A stretch of DNA of 64,000 nt from Manihot esculenta (lineage: Eukaryota > Streptophyta > Magnoliopsida > Malpighiales > Euphorbiaceae): assembly GCF_001659605.2 (NCBI RefSeq), contig NC_035176.2, positions 34,094,716-34,158,715 on the forward strand, in the 5' to 3' direction. Under the pieces are notes generated by a model that ran no database searches, was not told the DNA's origin, and was given only the letters and a program-made list of their open reading frames with translations. This document shows, piece by piece, positions 25,501 to 36,749 of the stretch (the stretch's first letter is position 1; every line of letters begins with the position of its first letter). A program made the translations under genes and the position numbers.

Positions 25501-27496
25501 CTGATATCAGACCTCTAGGCGTGCCCCTCCTGTCTCCTCTGAAGACAAACTCAGATCCATCCTCATCTCTGAACTTAACTACCTTGTCTCTACAGTCCAA
25601 GGTAGCACCATATGCAGATAGCCAATCCATCCCTAGAATGACATCAAAATCTGTCAACTCTAGAACCACAAGGTCAGCTGGAAGGCATCTACCATCTATA
25701 AACACTGGACTATGTCGACAGACTGTCTCTGCCAACGATGGATCACACTTAGGGCCACTGACCCATAGGGGACACTCTAACCCAGACGTCATCAAACCCA
25801 CTCTCTCTATGGCTCTGGGAGCAACAAAGGAATGCGAAGCACCAGGGTCTAACAAAGCATACACCTCAGAACACCCAATGAGAAGGTTACCTGACACCAC
25901 GGTGTTAGAAGTGTTTGCCTCCTGCTGTGTCATCGTGAAAATCCGCGCCGGAGCTGACGGACCTCCACCTCTGGGACCTGCAGATGAAGAGGCTGACCCT
26001 CTCCCTCTGCCTCTGCCCTGCGTCATAACTGAAACTGGTGGCTGTGGCATGCTAGCTGGAGCTGTCTGCTGGGATGGTGCCGTGAAAGCTGCCTGAGGGC
26101 ACTCACGAGCCATGTGTCCCTCCTGGCCGCACCTGTAACATCCTGTAATCCCAAAGCGACAAACTCCTCTGTGCGCTTTACCGCACCTACTACACACTGG
26201 AACCTCTGAACCTGAACTCATGCCACTGCCCAATCCCAGACCTGCTTTAATCTTGTTCCAGAACTTATTCTTCCTCGACTTCTGCGTGGAAACACTCCAC
26301 TTCTTACCACTGGAAGTTGCTGCACCCTGTGAAGAGGGATCTGACTTACCCCTACCTGGGGTCTTAGAACCTGAAGACTGTGCCGGCTGCTGTTTCACTG
26401 TACCCTGTATAATGGCACTAGCCTCCATCCTCCGTGCTAAATCCACCACGGTGTGGAAACTCTCCCTCTCGGCTGCATGGATCAAAGAGGAATACCTGGA
26501 ATGCAATTTCATAGCATACCTCCTAGCCTTTTTCTGTTCAGTATCATAGGCCTGTCCTGCATACCGCAGCAACTCCAGAAACCTGTCAGTAAACTCATCA
26601 ATACTCATATCCTCAGTCTGCTTGAGCTGCTCAAATTCTATCATCTTTAGCTCTTTCGAACTATCTGGGAATGCCCATCCGGCAAACTCATTAGCAAACT
26701 CCTCCCAAGACATGGTATCCAACCTAGGGTCCACATAGACGCCAAACCATTCCTTCGCCTTCTTACATTTTAAAGTGAACCCTGCCATCTGAATGGCTCT
26801 GGTATCATCTGCCCCTAGCTCATCTGCTATCATCTTGACTGCTTTAATGTACTCAAACGGATCATCTCCGGATTGATACTTAGGAGCATCTAACTTGAGG
26901 TAATCAGTCATCTTTACCTTGCTCCTCACAGATGGGCCAGGTTGAGGTGTTTGGATAACTGGGGCTTCTGGTTGTACCACTGGTGGTGGTGGTGGAGGAG
27001 GTGCAGAACTCTCTGGTGTAGAATATGCTGGACTGGGGTAAAAAGGCGAGGGTGGATACATGGGATATGGTGGATATGGGGGGTAATACGGTGGATAAGG
27101 CATATATGTGGGATATGGGTGAAAACTAGGATGATCCGATGTGCCTCCCATCGAATATCCTGGGCCCTGTGGGTAGGGCTGATAATGGGGTGGATAACCA
27201 TACCCCGAGGCCTGACCGCCTCCCTGTGATGATCCCACATCCTCCTCTGTAGTGCCAACACCTAACCCTCCATCCCTTCTTGGATCCACATCCATCTCTT
27301 CCCTTGTATCACTAGATCTCCTTCTCTGTTCTGTCTCCCTCCTGCTTTCATCAAACGACCTTCTAGGGTCCCTTGATGATCTTTCTCTGCCTGCCCTTTG
27401 GGACATAGCTCTTGGCAAAGCAGGGGGACGCCCTTCCATACCCTCATTCTCGGGCGGAGCTCCAGTCAATCTAGCTGATCGACGGGTTCCTCTCAT
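22505..27496 (-). CDS. Element G gag-pol polyprotein, intact (1663 aa)
   Basis: A single open frame encodes every enzyme needed for LTR retrotransposition. I start at the ATG at 27494-27496 ([12 protein letters not shown]), which is shared with A and D; the frame is open 19 codons further up to 27553. Approximate residues from that start: Pro/Tyr-rich N-terminus 1-180; gag domain 190-370; CCHC knuckle C453, C456, H461, C466; protease DPGAS with D550; RT with FIDD, first catalytic Asp 886; RNase H with D1033; integrase HHCC finger from about 1249, DDE triad D1320, D1381, E1417 (35 residues between the last two); GPF module (RYIGPFEIL); chromodomain about 1607-1663. The chromodomain ends [13 protein letters not shown], typical of Del/Tekay. 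No catalytic residue is missing. Gag and pol are in one frame, so proteolysis rather than frame shifting must separate them. Confidence 0.95.
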   Translation of the reverse strand: MRGTRRSARLTGAPPENEGMEGRPPALPRAMSQRAGRERSSRDPRRSFDESRRETEQRRRSSDTREEMDVDPRRDGGLGVGTTEEDVGSSQGGGQASGYGYPPHYQPYPQGPGYSMGGTSDHPSFHPYPTYMPYPPYYPPYPPYPMYPPSPFYPSPAYSTPESSAPPPPPPPVVQPEAPVIQTPQPGPSVRSKVKMTDYLKLDAPKYQSGDDPFEYIKAVKMIADELGADDTRAIQMAGFTLKCKKAKEWFGVYVDPRLDTMSWEEFANEFAGWAFPDSSKELKMIEFEQLKQTEDMSIDEFTDRFLELLRYAGQAYDTEQKKARRYAMKLHSRYSSLIHAAERESFHTVVDLARRMEASAIIQGTVKQQPAQSSGSKTPGRGKSDPSSQGAATSSGKKWSVSTQKSRKNKFWNKIKAGLGLGSGMSSGSEVPVCSRCGKAHRGVCRFGITGCYRCGQEGHMARECPQAAFTAPSQQTAPASMPQPPVSVMTQGRGRGRGSASSSAGPRGGGPSAPARIFTMTQQEANTSNTVVSGNLLIGCSEVYALLDPGASHSFVAPRAIERVGLMTSGLECPLWVSGPKCDPSLAETVCRHSPVFIDGRCLPADLVVLELTDFDVILGMDWLSAYGATLDCRDKVVKFRDEDGSEFVFRGDRRGTPRGLISALQARRLLRRGCQGYLAHVRELDSQVRDPSSVPVVREFPDVFPDELPGLPPDREIEFEIELVPGTRPISIPPYRMAPAELKELKEQLQELVDKGFIRPSTSPWGAPVLFVKKKDGSLRLCIDYRQLNKVTTKNKYPLPRIDDLFDQLAGAGCFSKIDLRSGYHQLRIREEDVPKTAFRTRYGHYEFLVMPFGLTNAPAAFMDLMNRVFREYLDHFVIVFIDDILVYSRNAEEHAHHLRIVLQTLREHGLYAKFSKCEFWLRSISFLGHVVSDQGIAVDPKKIEAVANWPRPTTVTEVKSFLGLAGYYRRFVQDFSKIAAPMTRLTRKNQRFTWSDQCEESFEELKRRLTSAPVLALPTSDEDFTVFCDASRVGLGCVLMQNDRVIAYASRQLKKHELNYPTHDLEMAAVIFALKMWRHYLYGVKCEIFTDHKSLQHILSQRELNLRQRRWVELLSDYDCRIQYHPGKANVVADALSRKSLGSLAHITAERRPVVKDFYRLVEEGLQLELTGTGALIAQMRVTPVFLEQVAQKQHEDPELVKIARTVQSGKSEEFRFDDQGILRYGHRLCVPDDISLKGDIMREAHNARYSIHPGATKMYQDLKKVYWWPAMKREVAQFVSACEICQRVKLEHQKPAGMLNPLPIPEWKWENIAMDFVVGLPATSNRLDSIWVIVDRLTKSAHFIPVRSGYSVDKLAQVYLAEVVRLHGAPISIVSDRGPQFTSRFWRSLQEAMGTRLDFSTAFHPQTDGQSERTIQTIEDMLRMCVLDFGGSWRQHLPLVEFAYNNSHHASIGMAPYEALYGRKCRSPVCWEEVGERSLAGPELVEITNRVVPIIRERLKTAVSRQKSYADVRRKHIEFEEGDLVLLKVSPMKGVVRFGRNGKLAPRYIGPFEILQKVGNVSYKLDLPMSMERIHPVFHVSMLRKFVSDPSKVLSEPDVEILGDLTYVEQPVRIIDTQIRKLRNKEIPMVKVLWNHHNIEECTWETRESMLQQYPHLF

Positions 27497-27763
27497 CTTA
27501 GCTTCTGAAAACATAACATAAACTTTAGCATCATATGATCCATGTAACAACATGAACCCTCAACTCATAGCATAGCATATCATAGCATTTAAATGCACAT
27601 GCATAACATCATGGCATTACACATCAAGACAGGACTCAACATCCTATCCTAGTGGACATGATCTTCCTATTGTGCTTGCCCTCTAAAACAACCTCTTTCC
27701 GATGTGAGATATCTCTAATCCCTGAGCATTTGAGCTCAGCACACCGTACTCTAGAGGCCCTAT

Positions 27764-27775
27764 GCTCTGATACCA
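27764..27775 (-). other. Primer-binding site of element G
   Basis: TGGTATCAGAGC on the minus strand, three bases inside the 5' LTR; it fits an initiator Met tRNA primer. Confidence 0.87.
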
Positions 27776-27778
27776 ATC

Positions 27779-30046
27779 TGTAACAGCCCGCTTACCGGAC
27801 CATCACCGGCACTAGGATCCAGATCGGCTTAAGGCCGCCGGGACCCGTAGTAAGCCACCTGTAAACTCTGTGCACCTGATAAATCCCATACATGATCACA
27901 CTTAAACTTAAAACTGTTACTTACTCTTTTCTATTATTTTCTTTTTTTCTTTCTTTGCTTGACTATCTTTTCTTTTCTTGAAACTTTTCTCATCAACTAA
28001 GCCTGGACTATGCATGCTCTGTCTGTATGCACTCGAAGAGTGATACCTGCTATGGTACCATACAGTAACTACAGAGATAGAAATACTACCATGCACCAAG
28101 CCTAGCTCATCATACATTATCTCAATCATAAAAGGATCATGTACAAAGGGATAAACATACACTAGGGCCAAGCACAATACTCTAATACTCTATATAACTT
28201 GCTTTTACATCATTTCTATACATTACATAAACTCTGTACTGTACATCATTATCATGTCCACTATTCTATACTAGTCCATATGCCTTTACCCTTGCTTTCT
28301 CTTTCTCTTTCTCTTCTCTGAGGCCCTGAAAAATGGGGTTAGGGAGAGGGATGAGCTACTAAAGCCCAGTGAGCGGAAACCATAAAAACATTTAAAATAT
28401 GCTATAATGAAATGCATCACTGCACAAACATTTCACATCTCAGATTGGACATGACCCCAAAACTCCCTCTGTCGGTGCCCGGCCCCCAAAGGAGCTCACA
28501 CAGGTCTTTCACTAACTACTCATGGTGCCCGACCCTATAAGGGCTCTCACAGGACTCATCCAAGTTAAATGCCCGGCCCCAAAGGAGCTCACACAGGACA
28601 TACAATAATGACAGACTTATGGGCTATTGGAGTCGCCTCGGTCCAATCCACATAAACAAATAATAATGCAATGCCTCAACTTGGTGAATACTAATGCAAA
28701 GCATCCTACATAAACATGGCAGTAATGATGCATGAATCATGCTAAAACATTCATTAACTTAAAACAAAGTTCTGTTCCACTCACCTCTGTCAACTGCTGG
28801 GCAGTCTCTGTAACTCTAACTCTGTGGGCCTCCTTGGTCTCTCGGGTCCGCACCTACACAGGTGGACTCAAATGAGGACCAAACTTACTTAAACATAACT
28901 CTTAATATCTCCCCAAAACCCCTCTAAAACATCATAGGCATGCATGGAAAAATGGGCAAAAGAAGGCTGGACTGGGCACTTTCGGCGGCTGGTTCGGCGG
29001 CCGAAACCTCCCTCCAGAGACGAAACTCATGCATGTTCGGCGGCACCTTCGGCGGCCGAAAGTCTCGTCCAGAGACGAAACTCATGCACTTTCGGCGGCC
29101 GAACTCCCTCTTTCGGCGGCCGAAAGTCTCTTTCTCACCCAAAAGCCTAGCTTTCGGGGGCAAGGTTTGGCAGCCGAAACTGCCTCCACAAGGGGTTCGG
29201 CGGCCGAACCTTGCTTCGGCGGCCGAACCTGGATTCTCCAGAAAGGCAGAATCCGAGCACAACTTATGCTCTCAGCCTCCAAAAACCTATAAAACACCCA
29301 TAACATGCATACCAACACTTCTCAACTAGCACATAACATATCTCATGCATATAGGGGTCTCTAAACTAACTCAAACCCCTAAAACAACATCAAATAGCAT
29401 ATGCTCAACATATGCTCAACTCAAAGCTCCACCAACAACTAACCCATAAAACTCTCTAAAAACTCTTAAAACTTACTGTAAACATAAGGGGAGGTGAGGA
29501 TCCATGCTTACCTCTTGAAGAACGAGAGGATTGCTGGTCCCAACTTGGAGATGTGGTGGAAAACTACTCAAAGTCTCCAAGTTGCTCAACTTTGCTTCCT
29601 TTTGCTCAAATCTCTAAAACAAAGCTAAAAACATGTTAAAACATGCAAGATTTGAGGAAAACATGAGAAACACACCAAGGAGAGCTTGAACCTACCTTTG
29701 ACCCAAAAACAGAGTGTTTAACACTCAAGTCTCGGGCAAAGGGGCTTTTGTGGTGGCCAACCGACTCTTCCTTCGGCGGCCTAACGTGCATGCAAAACCA
29801 TGCAACTTTCGGCGGCCGAACTTCACCTTCGGCGGCCGAACCTGGCTTTTGTCCCCTTGGCCTTTTCATTTCAAAACTCAATTGGCTTAACTCAAAACAT
29901 GCAAACATGATAAAAACACTTAAAAACATCTTAAAAACCTTTCTTATACCCTTAGGGCAAGCTCCGACATCCTCGAATCCCGACTTCCAACGGAAAATCC
30001 GCCGGAACGTAGGAATTCCGATACCGGGGTCTAGCCGGGTATTACA
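27779..30046 (-). repeat. 5' LTR of element G (G2, 2268 bp)
   Basis: It appears identical to G1 base for base wherever compared. Minisatellite 28474-28598, palindrome clusters 28978-29238 and 29768-29843, degenerate TATA region about 29741-29753. This copy would drive transcription of the element on the minus strand. Confidence 0.95.
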
Positions 30047-33000
30047 ATTCGCCTTACCCGGATGGTACTGAATCTTGCAATCATAGTCACTCAGCAGCTC
30101 TACCCATCTCCTCTGCCTCAGATTCAGATCCCTCTGACTCAAGATGTACTGCAGGCTTTTATGATCTGTGAAGATCTCACATTTCACCCCATAGAGGTAA
30201 TGCCTCCACATCTTAAGTGCAAAGATTACTGCTGCCATCTCAAGGTCATGTGTGGGGTAATTCAACTCATGCTTCTTCAGCTGCCTAGAAGCATAAGCAA
30301 TCACCCTCTCATTCTGCATTAGTACACAACCCAGTCCCACACGGGACGCATCACAAAAGACTGTAAAGTCCTCATCACTAGACGGCAGAGCTAAAACTGG
30401 TGCTGAAGTCAACCTCTTCTTAAGCTCTTCAAAACTCTCCTCGCACTGGTCGGTCCACAGAAACTTCTGATTCTTCCTGGTTAGTCTGGTCAGAGGAGCT
30501 GCTATTTTTGAGAAGTCCTGAATGAACCTCCTGTAGTAACCTGCCAAACCCAAGAAACTCCTGATCTCCATCACTGAAGTGGGTCTAGGCCAGTTAGCCA
30601 CAGTTTCTGTCTTCTTGGGGTCTACCTCAATCCCATTCTCCGACACTACATGCCCCAAGAACGAAATGCTCCTCAGCCAGAACTCACATTTAGAGAACTT
30701 GGCATACAAGCCATGTTCCCTCAAGGTCTGCAAGACCAACCGCAGATGATGGGCATGCTCCTCTGCATTCCTGGAATACACTAAGATATCATCTATGAAG
30801 ACAATAACAAAGTGATCCAGGTACTGGCTAAACACTATGTTCATGAGGTCCATGAATGCTGCAAGGGCGTTAGTTAACCCGAACGGCATTACAAGGAACT
30901 CAAAATGCCCATATCTGGTCCTGAAAGCCGTCTTTGGCACATCCTCATCTCTGATCCTCAGCTGATGGTACCCCGATCTCAGATCTATTTTGGAGAAACA
31001 ACCTGCTCCGGCTAGCTGGTCAAATAGATCGTCGATCCTTGGCAGAGGGTACTTGTTCTTGGTAGTGACTTTGTTCAACTGTCTGTAGTCGATACAAAGT
31101 CTAAGGGATCCATCCTTCTTTCTCACGAACAAAACTGGTGCACCCCAAGGTGAAGTGCTCGGTCGGATGAAGCCCTTTTCTACCAACTCTTGCAACTGTT
31201 CCTTCAACTCTTTCAATTCTGCTGGCGCCATCCTGTAGGGAGGGATAGAGATCGATCGGGTTCCAGGCATCAATTCTATCTCGAACTCTATCTCCCTAGC
31301 AGGTGGTAAACCTGGCAGCTCGTCTGGGAAAACGTCTAGAAACTCTCTAACCACTGGCACCGAGGCGGGCTCTCTAACCTGACTGTTAAGCTCTCTCACA
31401 TGAGCCAAATACCCCTGACATCCCCTCCTAAGCAACCTACGAGCCTGAAGAGCTGATATCAGACCTCTAGGTGTACCCCTCTTGTCTCCTCTAAAGACAA
31501 CCTCAGACCCATCCTGACCTCTGAACCTGACTACCTTGTCCCTGCAGTCCAAGGTAGCACCATGGGTAGATAACCAGTCCATCCCTAGAATGACGTCAAA
31601 ATCTGTCAAGTCTAGAACCACAAGGTCGGCGGACATGCATCTTCCCTCAACAAACACAGGACTACACTGGCAGACTGACTCTGCCACTGATGGATCACAC
31701 TTGGGTCCACTGACCCAGAGAGGACACTCTAACTCAGAGATCATCAACACTAACCTCTGGACGGCTCTCGGTGTAACAAAAGAATGAGATGCACCAGGGT
31801 CCATCAAGGCATACACATCTGAACAACCAATGACTAAATTACCTGCCACCACGGTGTTAGATGCATCTGCCTCCTGCTGAGTCATCGTGAAGATCCGTGC
31901 TGGAGCTGATGGACCTTCACCTCTGAAACCCGCTGAAGAAGAGGCTGCCCCTCTCCCTCTGCCTCTGCCACTGGCCTGAGTCATGGCTGGAGCTGTTGGC
32001 TGAGCCACACTACCAGAAGCTGCCTGCTGAGACTGTGCCCCAAAAGCTGCCCTAGGACACTCCCGAGCCATGTGTCCCTCTTGCCCGCATCTGAAGCAGG
32101 CTGCTGTCCCAGCCCGACAAACTCCCCTGTGTAGCCTACCACACTTTGCACAAACTGCAGTATCAGCACCAGAGCTTGAGCCACTCCCTAGTCCCAGACT
32201 GGACTTAACCTTGTTCCAAAACTTGTTCTTCTTTGGCTTCTTGGTGGTACTGCTCCACCTCTTGCTGCCTGAAGCTGCTGCACTAAAAGAAGAAGAGCCT
32301 GGGGTCTTAGAACCAGAAGGCTGTGCCACTGACTGTTTAATTGTTCCCTGAACGATGGCACTGGCCTCCATTTTTCGGGCCATATCCACTATGGCATGGA
32401 AGCTCTCCCTATCTGCTGACTGGATTAAGGAGGAATATCTGGAGTGGAGTTTCATGATATACCTCCTTGACTTTTTCTGATCCGTGTCAAGGCTTTGCCC
32501 TGAAAAAGGCAACAGCTCCAAAAATTTGTCTGTGAACTCCTCTACACCCATCTCATCAGTCTGCCTCAGCTGCTCAAACTCAATCATCTTCAACTCCCTG
32601 GAACTATCCGGGAAAGCCCATCCTGCAAACTCGTTTGCAAACTCTTCCCAAGACATGTTATCCACTTTCGGGTTCACATAATTCTTGAACCATTCTCGTG
32701 CCTTCTTGCACTTAAGTGTGAACCCAGCCATCTGAATGACTCTACTATCATCAGCCCCAATCTCATTTGTGATCACCTTGACCCTCTCCAGATACACAAA
32801 CGGGTCATCCCCTTTTTCATACTGGGGAGCACCCAACTTCATATAGTCGGTCATCTTGACCTTGCTCCCACTGGCTGAGCTAGGTCTAGGAGGTTGGGTA
32901 ACTGGGGCTGCTGGTTCTGCTGGGGGAGGAGGTGCAGCATCCCCTTGGGTAGGGTTTGCTGGATTTGGATAATAAGGTGGAGGTGGATACATTGGGTACT

Positions 33001-33439
33001 GTGAATATGGGGGGTAGTAGGGTGGGTATGGCATCTGTGTGGGATAAGGGCTAAAGCTGTGGTAGTCCGATGTGCCTCCCATCGAGTACCCAGGGTTTTG
33101 TGAGAAGGGTGGGTAGTAAGGTGGCTGAACAAATCCCGAGGCCTGAGTGCCTCCTTGGGATTCTCCCATTCCTTCTTCTGACATACTGACTCCCAGACTG
33201 CCATCCCTCCTCTGCCCTACATCCATATCATCCCCCATGTCCTCGGACGCTCCTCCCAAAACTGTTCCTCTGACTGATCTGCTTCTTCCTAGATCCAAAG
33301 ACCTTCTAGGGTCTCTTACTGCTCTTTCTCTGTTAGACCTACTAGACATTGCCCTAGGCAATGCTGGAGGACGGGCGCTCGTGCCCTCATCCTCAGGTGG
33401 TACTCCAGTCAATCTTGCTGATCGACGAGTTCCTCTCAT
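30047..33439 (-). pseudogene. Element D gag-pol, 5' part: gag, protease, RT, most of RNase H
   Basis: The open frame from the shared start (ATG at 33437-33439) covers 1131 codons to the G insertion. It has the Pro/Tyr-rich N-terminus, gag, a CCHC knuckle ([14 protein letters not shown]), protease [10 protein letters not shown] with FIDDILVYS, and RNase H with FCDASRVG up to the HPGKAN motif, where element G enters. The frame then runs on into the G LTR to a stop at 29636, giving a chimeric tail with no biological meaning. The two D halves add to about 1660 codons, matching the 1663 of G, so D was coding-competent in length when G arrived. One odd residue: the RT motif LTNAP reads LTNAL here (codon at 30863-30865), a C-to-T change. 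Confidence 0.93.
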
Positions 33440-33655
33440 CCTGTTTTCATAAAAACAGTACACATCACATAAACATTAGCATCATATGGTTCATGTGGGC
33501 ACACATGAACCCGCATCACACATCATAGCATTTCACATCATCATGTAAGACAGGACTCCACATCCTATCCTAGTGGACATGACCTTTCCTACTGTGCTTG
33601 ACCTTCTATAACATCTATGAGCCCGACACTCTAGGTCCGACCATATGAACCTAGG

Positions 33656-33667
33656 GCTCTGATACCA
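33656..33667 (-). other. Primer-binding site of element D
   Basis: TGGTATCAGAGC on the minus strand, three bases inside the 5' LTR (spacer GAA rather than GAT). Confidence 0.85.
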
Positions 33668-33670
33668 TTC

Positions 33671-35928
33671 TGTAACGACCCGAAAATCGGACCGCTACCG
33701 GCGCTAGGATCCAGATCGGCTTAAGGCCGCCGGGACCCGTAGCAAGCCTGACATGTAACCTGTGAACCTGTTTAATCCCATACATGATCAACAATCATAC
33801 ATAAAAATTAAAACTTTAAAACTTTCCTTTCATCATACACCATACTCAACCTGTGCATGCACTAAACATAGCATAACTTAAACATTAATCCCTCAGTGGG
33901 ATCTCATCATTTGCCCTAATGGGCGATACATCAGAAGTTGAGTTGGTAAGACATAAACATCAAGATCATGTATATAACAAAAGGGATTACAACAGACTAT
34001 GGTCAAGCACACTTCTAAACCTTAATACCATCATTACATAACATGCTAAACATAACATTAAATCATTAGATAATTTGTCATGTCCACTTTCTATCTATTA
34101 CAAAACAAGGACTTCTTTACTCTTGCTGACCTCCTGGTCTACCCTGTACCTGCAAGCCTGGGGGTAAGGGAGAGGGGTGAGCTAAAAGCCCAGTGAGCAG
34201 AATAGTAAAACATTTAAAATCATATGATAACATGAAATGCATCACATCACAGCTAATCACATCAAGGATGAATTTGTCACCAATAGTCCCCTACATGGAC
34301 CAACTGTGCCAGGGGCGTAGAATGGGCCTCACTGGTCTTTCTCTTACATAACATAACATAACATGGTCCAACTGTGCCAGGGGCGTAGAATGGGCCTCAC
34401 TGGTCTTTCTCTTACATAGTGCCAGGGGCGTAGAATGGGCCTCACTGGTCTTCCGTACCGTATCATCATCATCATAGCATAGGGGGACTAATGGATCATT
34501 CAACATCCATCCACATCATCAAACATAATATGCAATGCAACATATTCGTGAGTCTAATGCAACACCCTATTATCTCATGGCATTCATGATGCGTGAATCA
34601 TGCTAAAACTGATTTATTTATTTAAAAGCATAAGAGTTATTCCACTCACCTCTGGCTAGCTCTGACACTGACTGAAGCAGCTGACTCACTGCTGGGGTCC
34701 TCGGTTCCTCGGGTCCAAACCTACACAGGTGGACTCAAATGAGAGACCAACATACTAGAACATAACTCTAAAAACATCCCCCAAAAACCCCCTAAAACAT
34801 CTCAAAACATCCATGCAAAACATGCAAAGAAAGGCTGGACAGGGCACTTTCGGTGGCAGGTTCGGCGGCCGAAAGTCCCTCCAGAGCCGAAAGTCAGGCA
34901 GGTTCGGCGGCACCTTCGGCGGCCGAAACTCCCAGACAGAGGCGAAACTCATGCATGTTCGGCGGCACTTTCGGCGGCCGAAACTCCCAGACAGAGACGA
35001 AAGTCTCCTTTCGGGGGCAAGCTTCGGCAGCCGAAGGCTGCCACCACAAGAGGGTTCGGCGGCCGAAAGTCCCTTCGGCTGCCGAACCTGGTTTCTCCCA
35101 ATTGGCAGAAACTTGGTTCAAACATGCACAAAAGCCTCAAACTCATACCATCATGCATTTAGCTCAACCAAAACATGCATACAAGCTCCTAGGGGTCTCA
35201 AACTACCTTAAACCCCAACTACAACACACATACACAAGCATTTGCAAGCCACATTGTTCATGAACATACATTTATACCCATAAACATAACTTTAACCTAA
35301 ACATGCATTCTACCCCCATGAACTTCATAAAACTTACTTAAAACATATTATAAGTTAGAGATCGACTCTTACCTCTTGAAGATCGAGAGTAGAGGCGACC
35401 AAACTTGGAGTTGGGAGAGATTTGAGTTCTTGAACCTCAAACCTCCAAAACTTTGCTCAAAAGCTCAAATCTTCAAAACAGAGTTAAAACAAGTGAAAAA
35501 CTTGAAAGATCTAGAGGAAAAACATCAAAGATCGGTGAGGGGCGGCGGAACGCTCACTTTGGCCGAAAATGGGGAAAAACTCGCCCGTTTTCGGCTAAGG
35601 GACCCTTTTATAGTGGCTGGCCAGGCCACGTTCGAGGGCCGAATGTGCCTCCGCATGCATGCCATGTTCGGCGGCCGAACCTGGACTTCCCTCACTTATG
35701 CCTTCGGGGGCCTAAGGCTCACCCGAAACACATGCATGTTCGGCGGCCGAACCTGAGTTTTTCTCTAATGCTATTTTCATGCAAAAACTCATTTTCTTTC
35801 ATGCTTAAAACATAAAACAAATTAAAACATTTCATAAAAACATGGTTTTACCCTACTAGAGGCTTCCGACATCCGAGATTCCACCGGACGGTAGGAATTC
35901 CGATACCGGAGTCTAGCCGGGTATTACA
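33671..35928 (-). repeat. 5' LTR of element D (D2, 2258 bp)
   Basis: It is bounded by TGTAACGACC and GGGTATTACA. Minisatellite 34303-34452, palindrome clusters 34849-35090 and 35630-35755, TATA box (minus) 35606-35613, splice donor (minus) near 35371. It keeps most CpGs that D1 has lost. Confidence 0.93.
35606..35613 (-). promoter_or_regulatory. TATA box of the element D 5' LTR
   Basis: CTATAAAA on the minus strand, about 315 bp from the U3 end of the LTR, next to a palindrome cluster. It is the likely core promoter of D. Confidence 0.7.
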
Positions 35929-35933
35929 ACAGT

Positions 35934-36218
35934 GATGTAATGAGGATTAGAATTGTGCTTGGCCCTAATGTATGGCTAATCCCTTTTTGTACATAATCTT
36001 TATGGAATGTTTTAATGCTAAGTTATGTTGAACCAGGCTTGACACATGATATGTCGACCCAACTAGAGCATTTGATGAGGGCTCTAGTATGGGGTATGTT
36101 GATCATGTATGGGATTTATCAGTTGTATAAGATGTATGTAGGCTTGCTATGGGTCCCGGCGACCTTAAGGCAATCTGGATCCTAGCGCCGGTAGCGGTCC
36201 GGTTTTCGGGTCGTTACA
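35934..36218 (+). repeat. Solo LTR C, second part
   Basis: It continues LTR C after element D and the ACAGT duplication. It ends TCGGGTCGTTACA, followed by TTAGA, the second copy of the C target duplication. Confidence 0.93.
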
Positions 36219-36223
36219 TTAGA

Positions 36224-36749
36224 GGCTAACCTTGCTGCCCTAGAGGTGCTTGTTGCCCAAGTTGTGTCTGAAAAGGAAAGATTCGCGTTGCAAACTCTCC
36301 GGAAGGAAGGAGGCGCGCGGCATGCACTAAAGAAGGAAGGTGTGCGCGCGGCTTGGATTTAGAAGAGGAAGGAGAGGCGTGGCTTGAGCTCAGAAGGAAA
36401 TAGGCATGTACCCAGGGATTCAGAAGAGGAAGGAGAGGCGCCTTGGTCTTCAAAAGGCAGGTGGCATGTGCATGGACTGTAGAAGAGGAAGTGGAATGCA
36501 GTCATCAATTTGCAGAAGTGGAAAGATATTTGTCCTGTCTTTCCTTTTTAGGTGGAACCTTCGTTTGAATTTTGAATGCTGAACGCAGAAGAGGCAAGTG
36601 CGTCTTCATGAAATCTTGCTACCTAAATAGGAAGATATGACTGTTGCAGTGTGTGCACATCTTTGAATAAGGAAAGAAAGATTTGCGATTTGAATTTCAA
36701 ATAATCTACTGACTGAACTTTCCTTATTTGCTTTTGCTTCTGCACTTTC
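36224..36749. mobile_element. Element E, piece 2
   Basis: It continues the element E sequence after the TTAGA duplication of LTR C. It contains several imperfect copies of an AGAAGAGGAAGGAGAGGCG-like purine-rich motif (36360-36500). It is interrupted by solo LTR F at 36750. No gene is seen. Confidence 0.55.

Larger units (their letters stand above)
20131..30046 (-). mobile_element. Element G: intact, very young Ty3/gypsy chromovirus
   Basis: This is a complete 9916-bp element: LTRs 20131-22398 and 27779-30046 (2268 bp each), polypurine tract, one uninterrupted gag-pol frame, and primer-binding site. The target duplication ATTCG is perfect (20126-20130 and 30047-30051). The LTRs sit at a constant offset of 7648 bp with no difference that I can see, and every spurious ORF within them is identical. 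It inserted into the RNase H region of element D. Its LTR start (TGTAACAGCCCGCTTACCGG) sets it apart as its own subfamily. All parts needed for autonomous transposition look present. Confidence 0.97.
16169..35928 (-). mobile_element. Element D: full-length Ty3/gypsy chromovirus, interrupted by element G
   Basis: Two LTRs of 2258 bp (16169-18426 and 33671-35928) bound an internal region with polypurine tract, gag-pol and primer-binding site. The 5-bp target duplication ACAGT is perfect (16164-16168 and 35929-35933). The target is solo LTR C. Element G (20131-30046) is inserted in its RNase H coding region; without G and one TSD copy, D is about 9.84 kb. The two LTRs differ at roughly two dozen positions by eye plus two small compensating indels. 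Many D1 changes are C-to-T or G-to-A, so D is clearly older than G but still young. Confidence 0.95.

Noticed and set aside
27252..27521. Plus-strand ORFs across the gag and protease regions (also 25521-26096, 26220-26549, 33147-33452)
   Set aside because: They are antisense shadows of the polyproteins, repeated in the related elements with no separate conservation.
29636..33463. 1275-codon ORF as a single real protein
   Set aside because: Its last part is LTR sequence of element G read through the insertion point; only 30047-33439 belongs to the D gag-pol.
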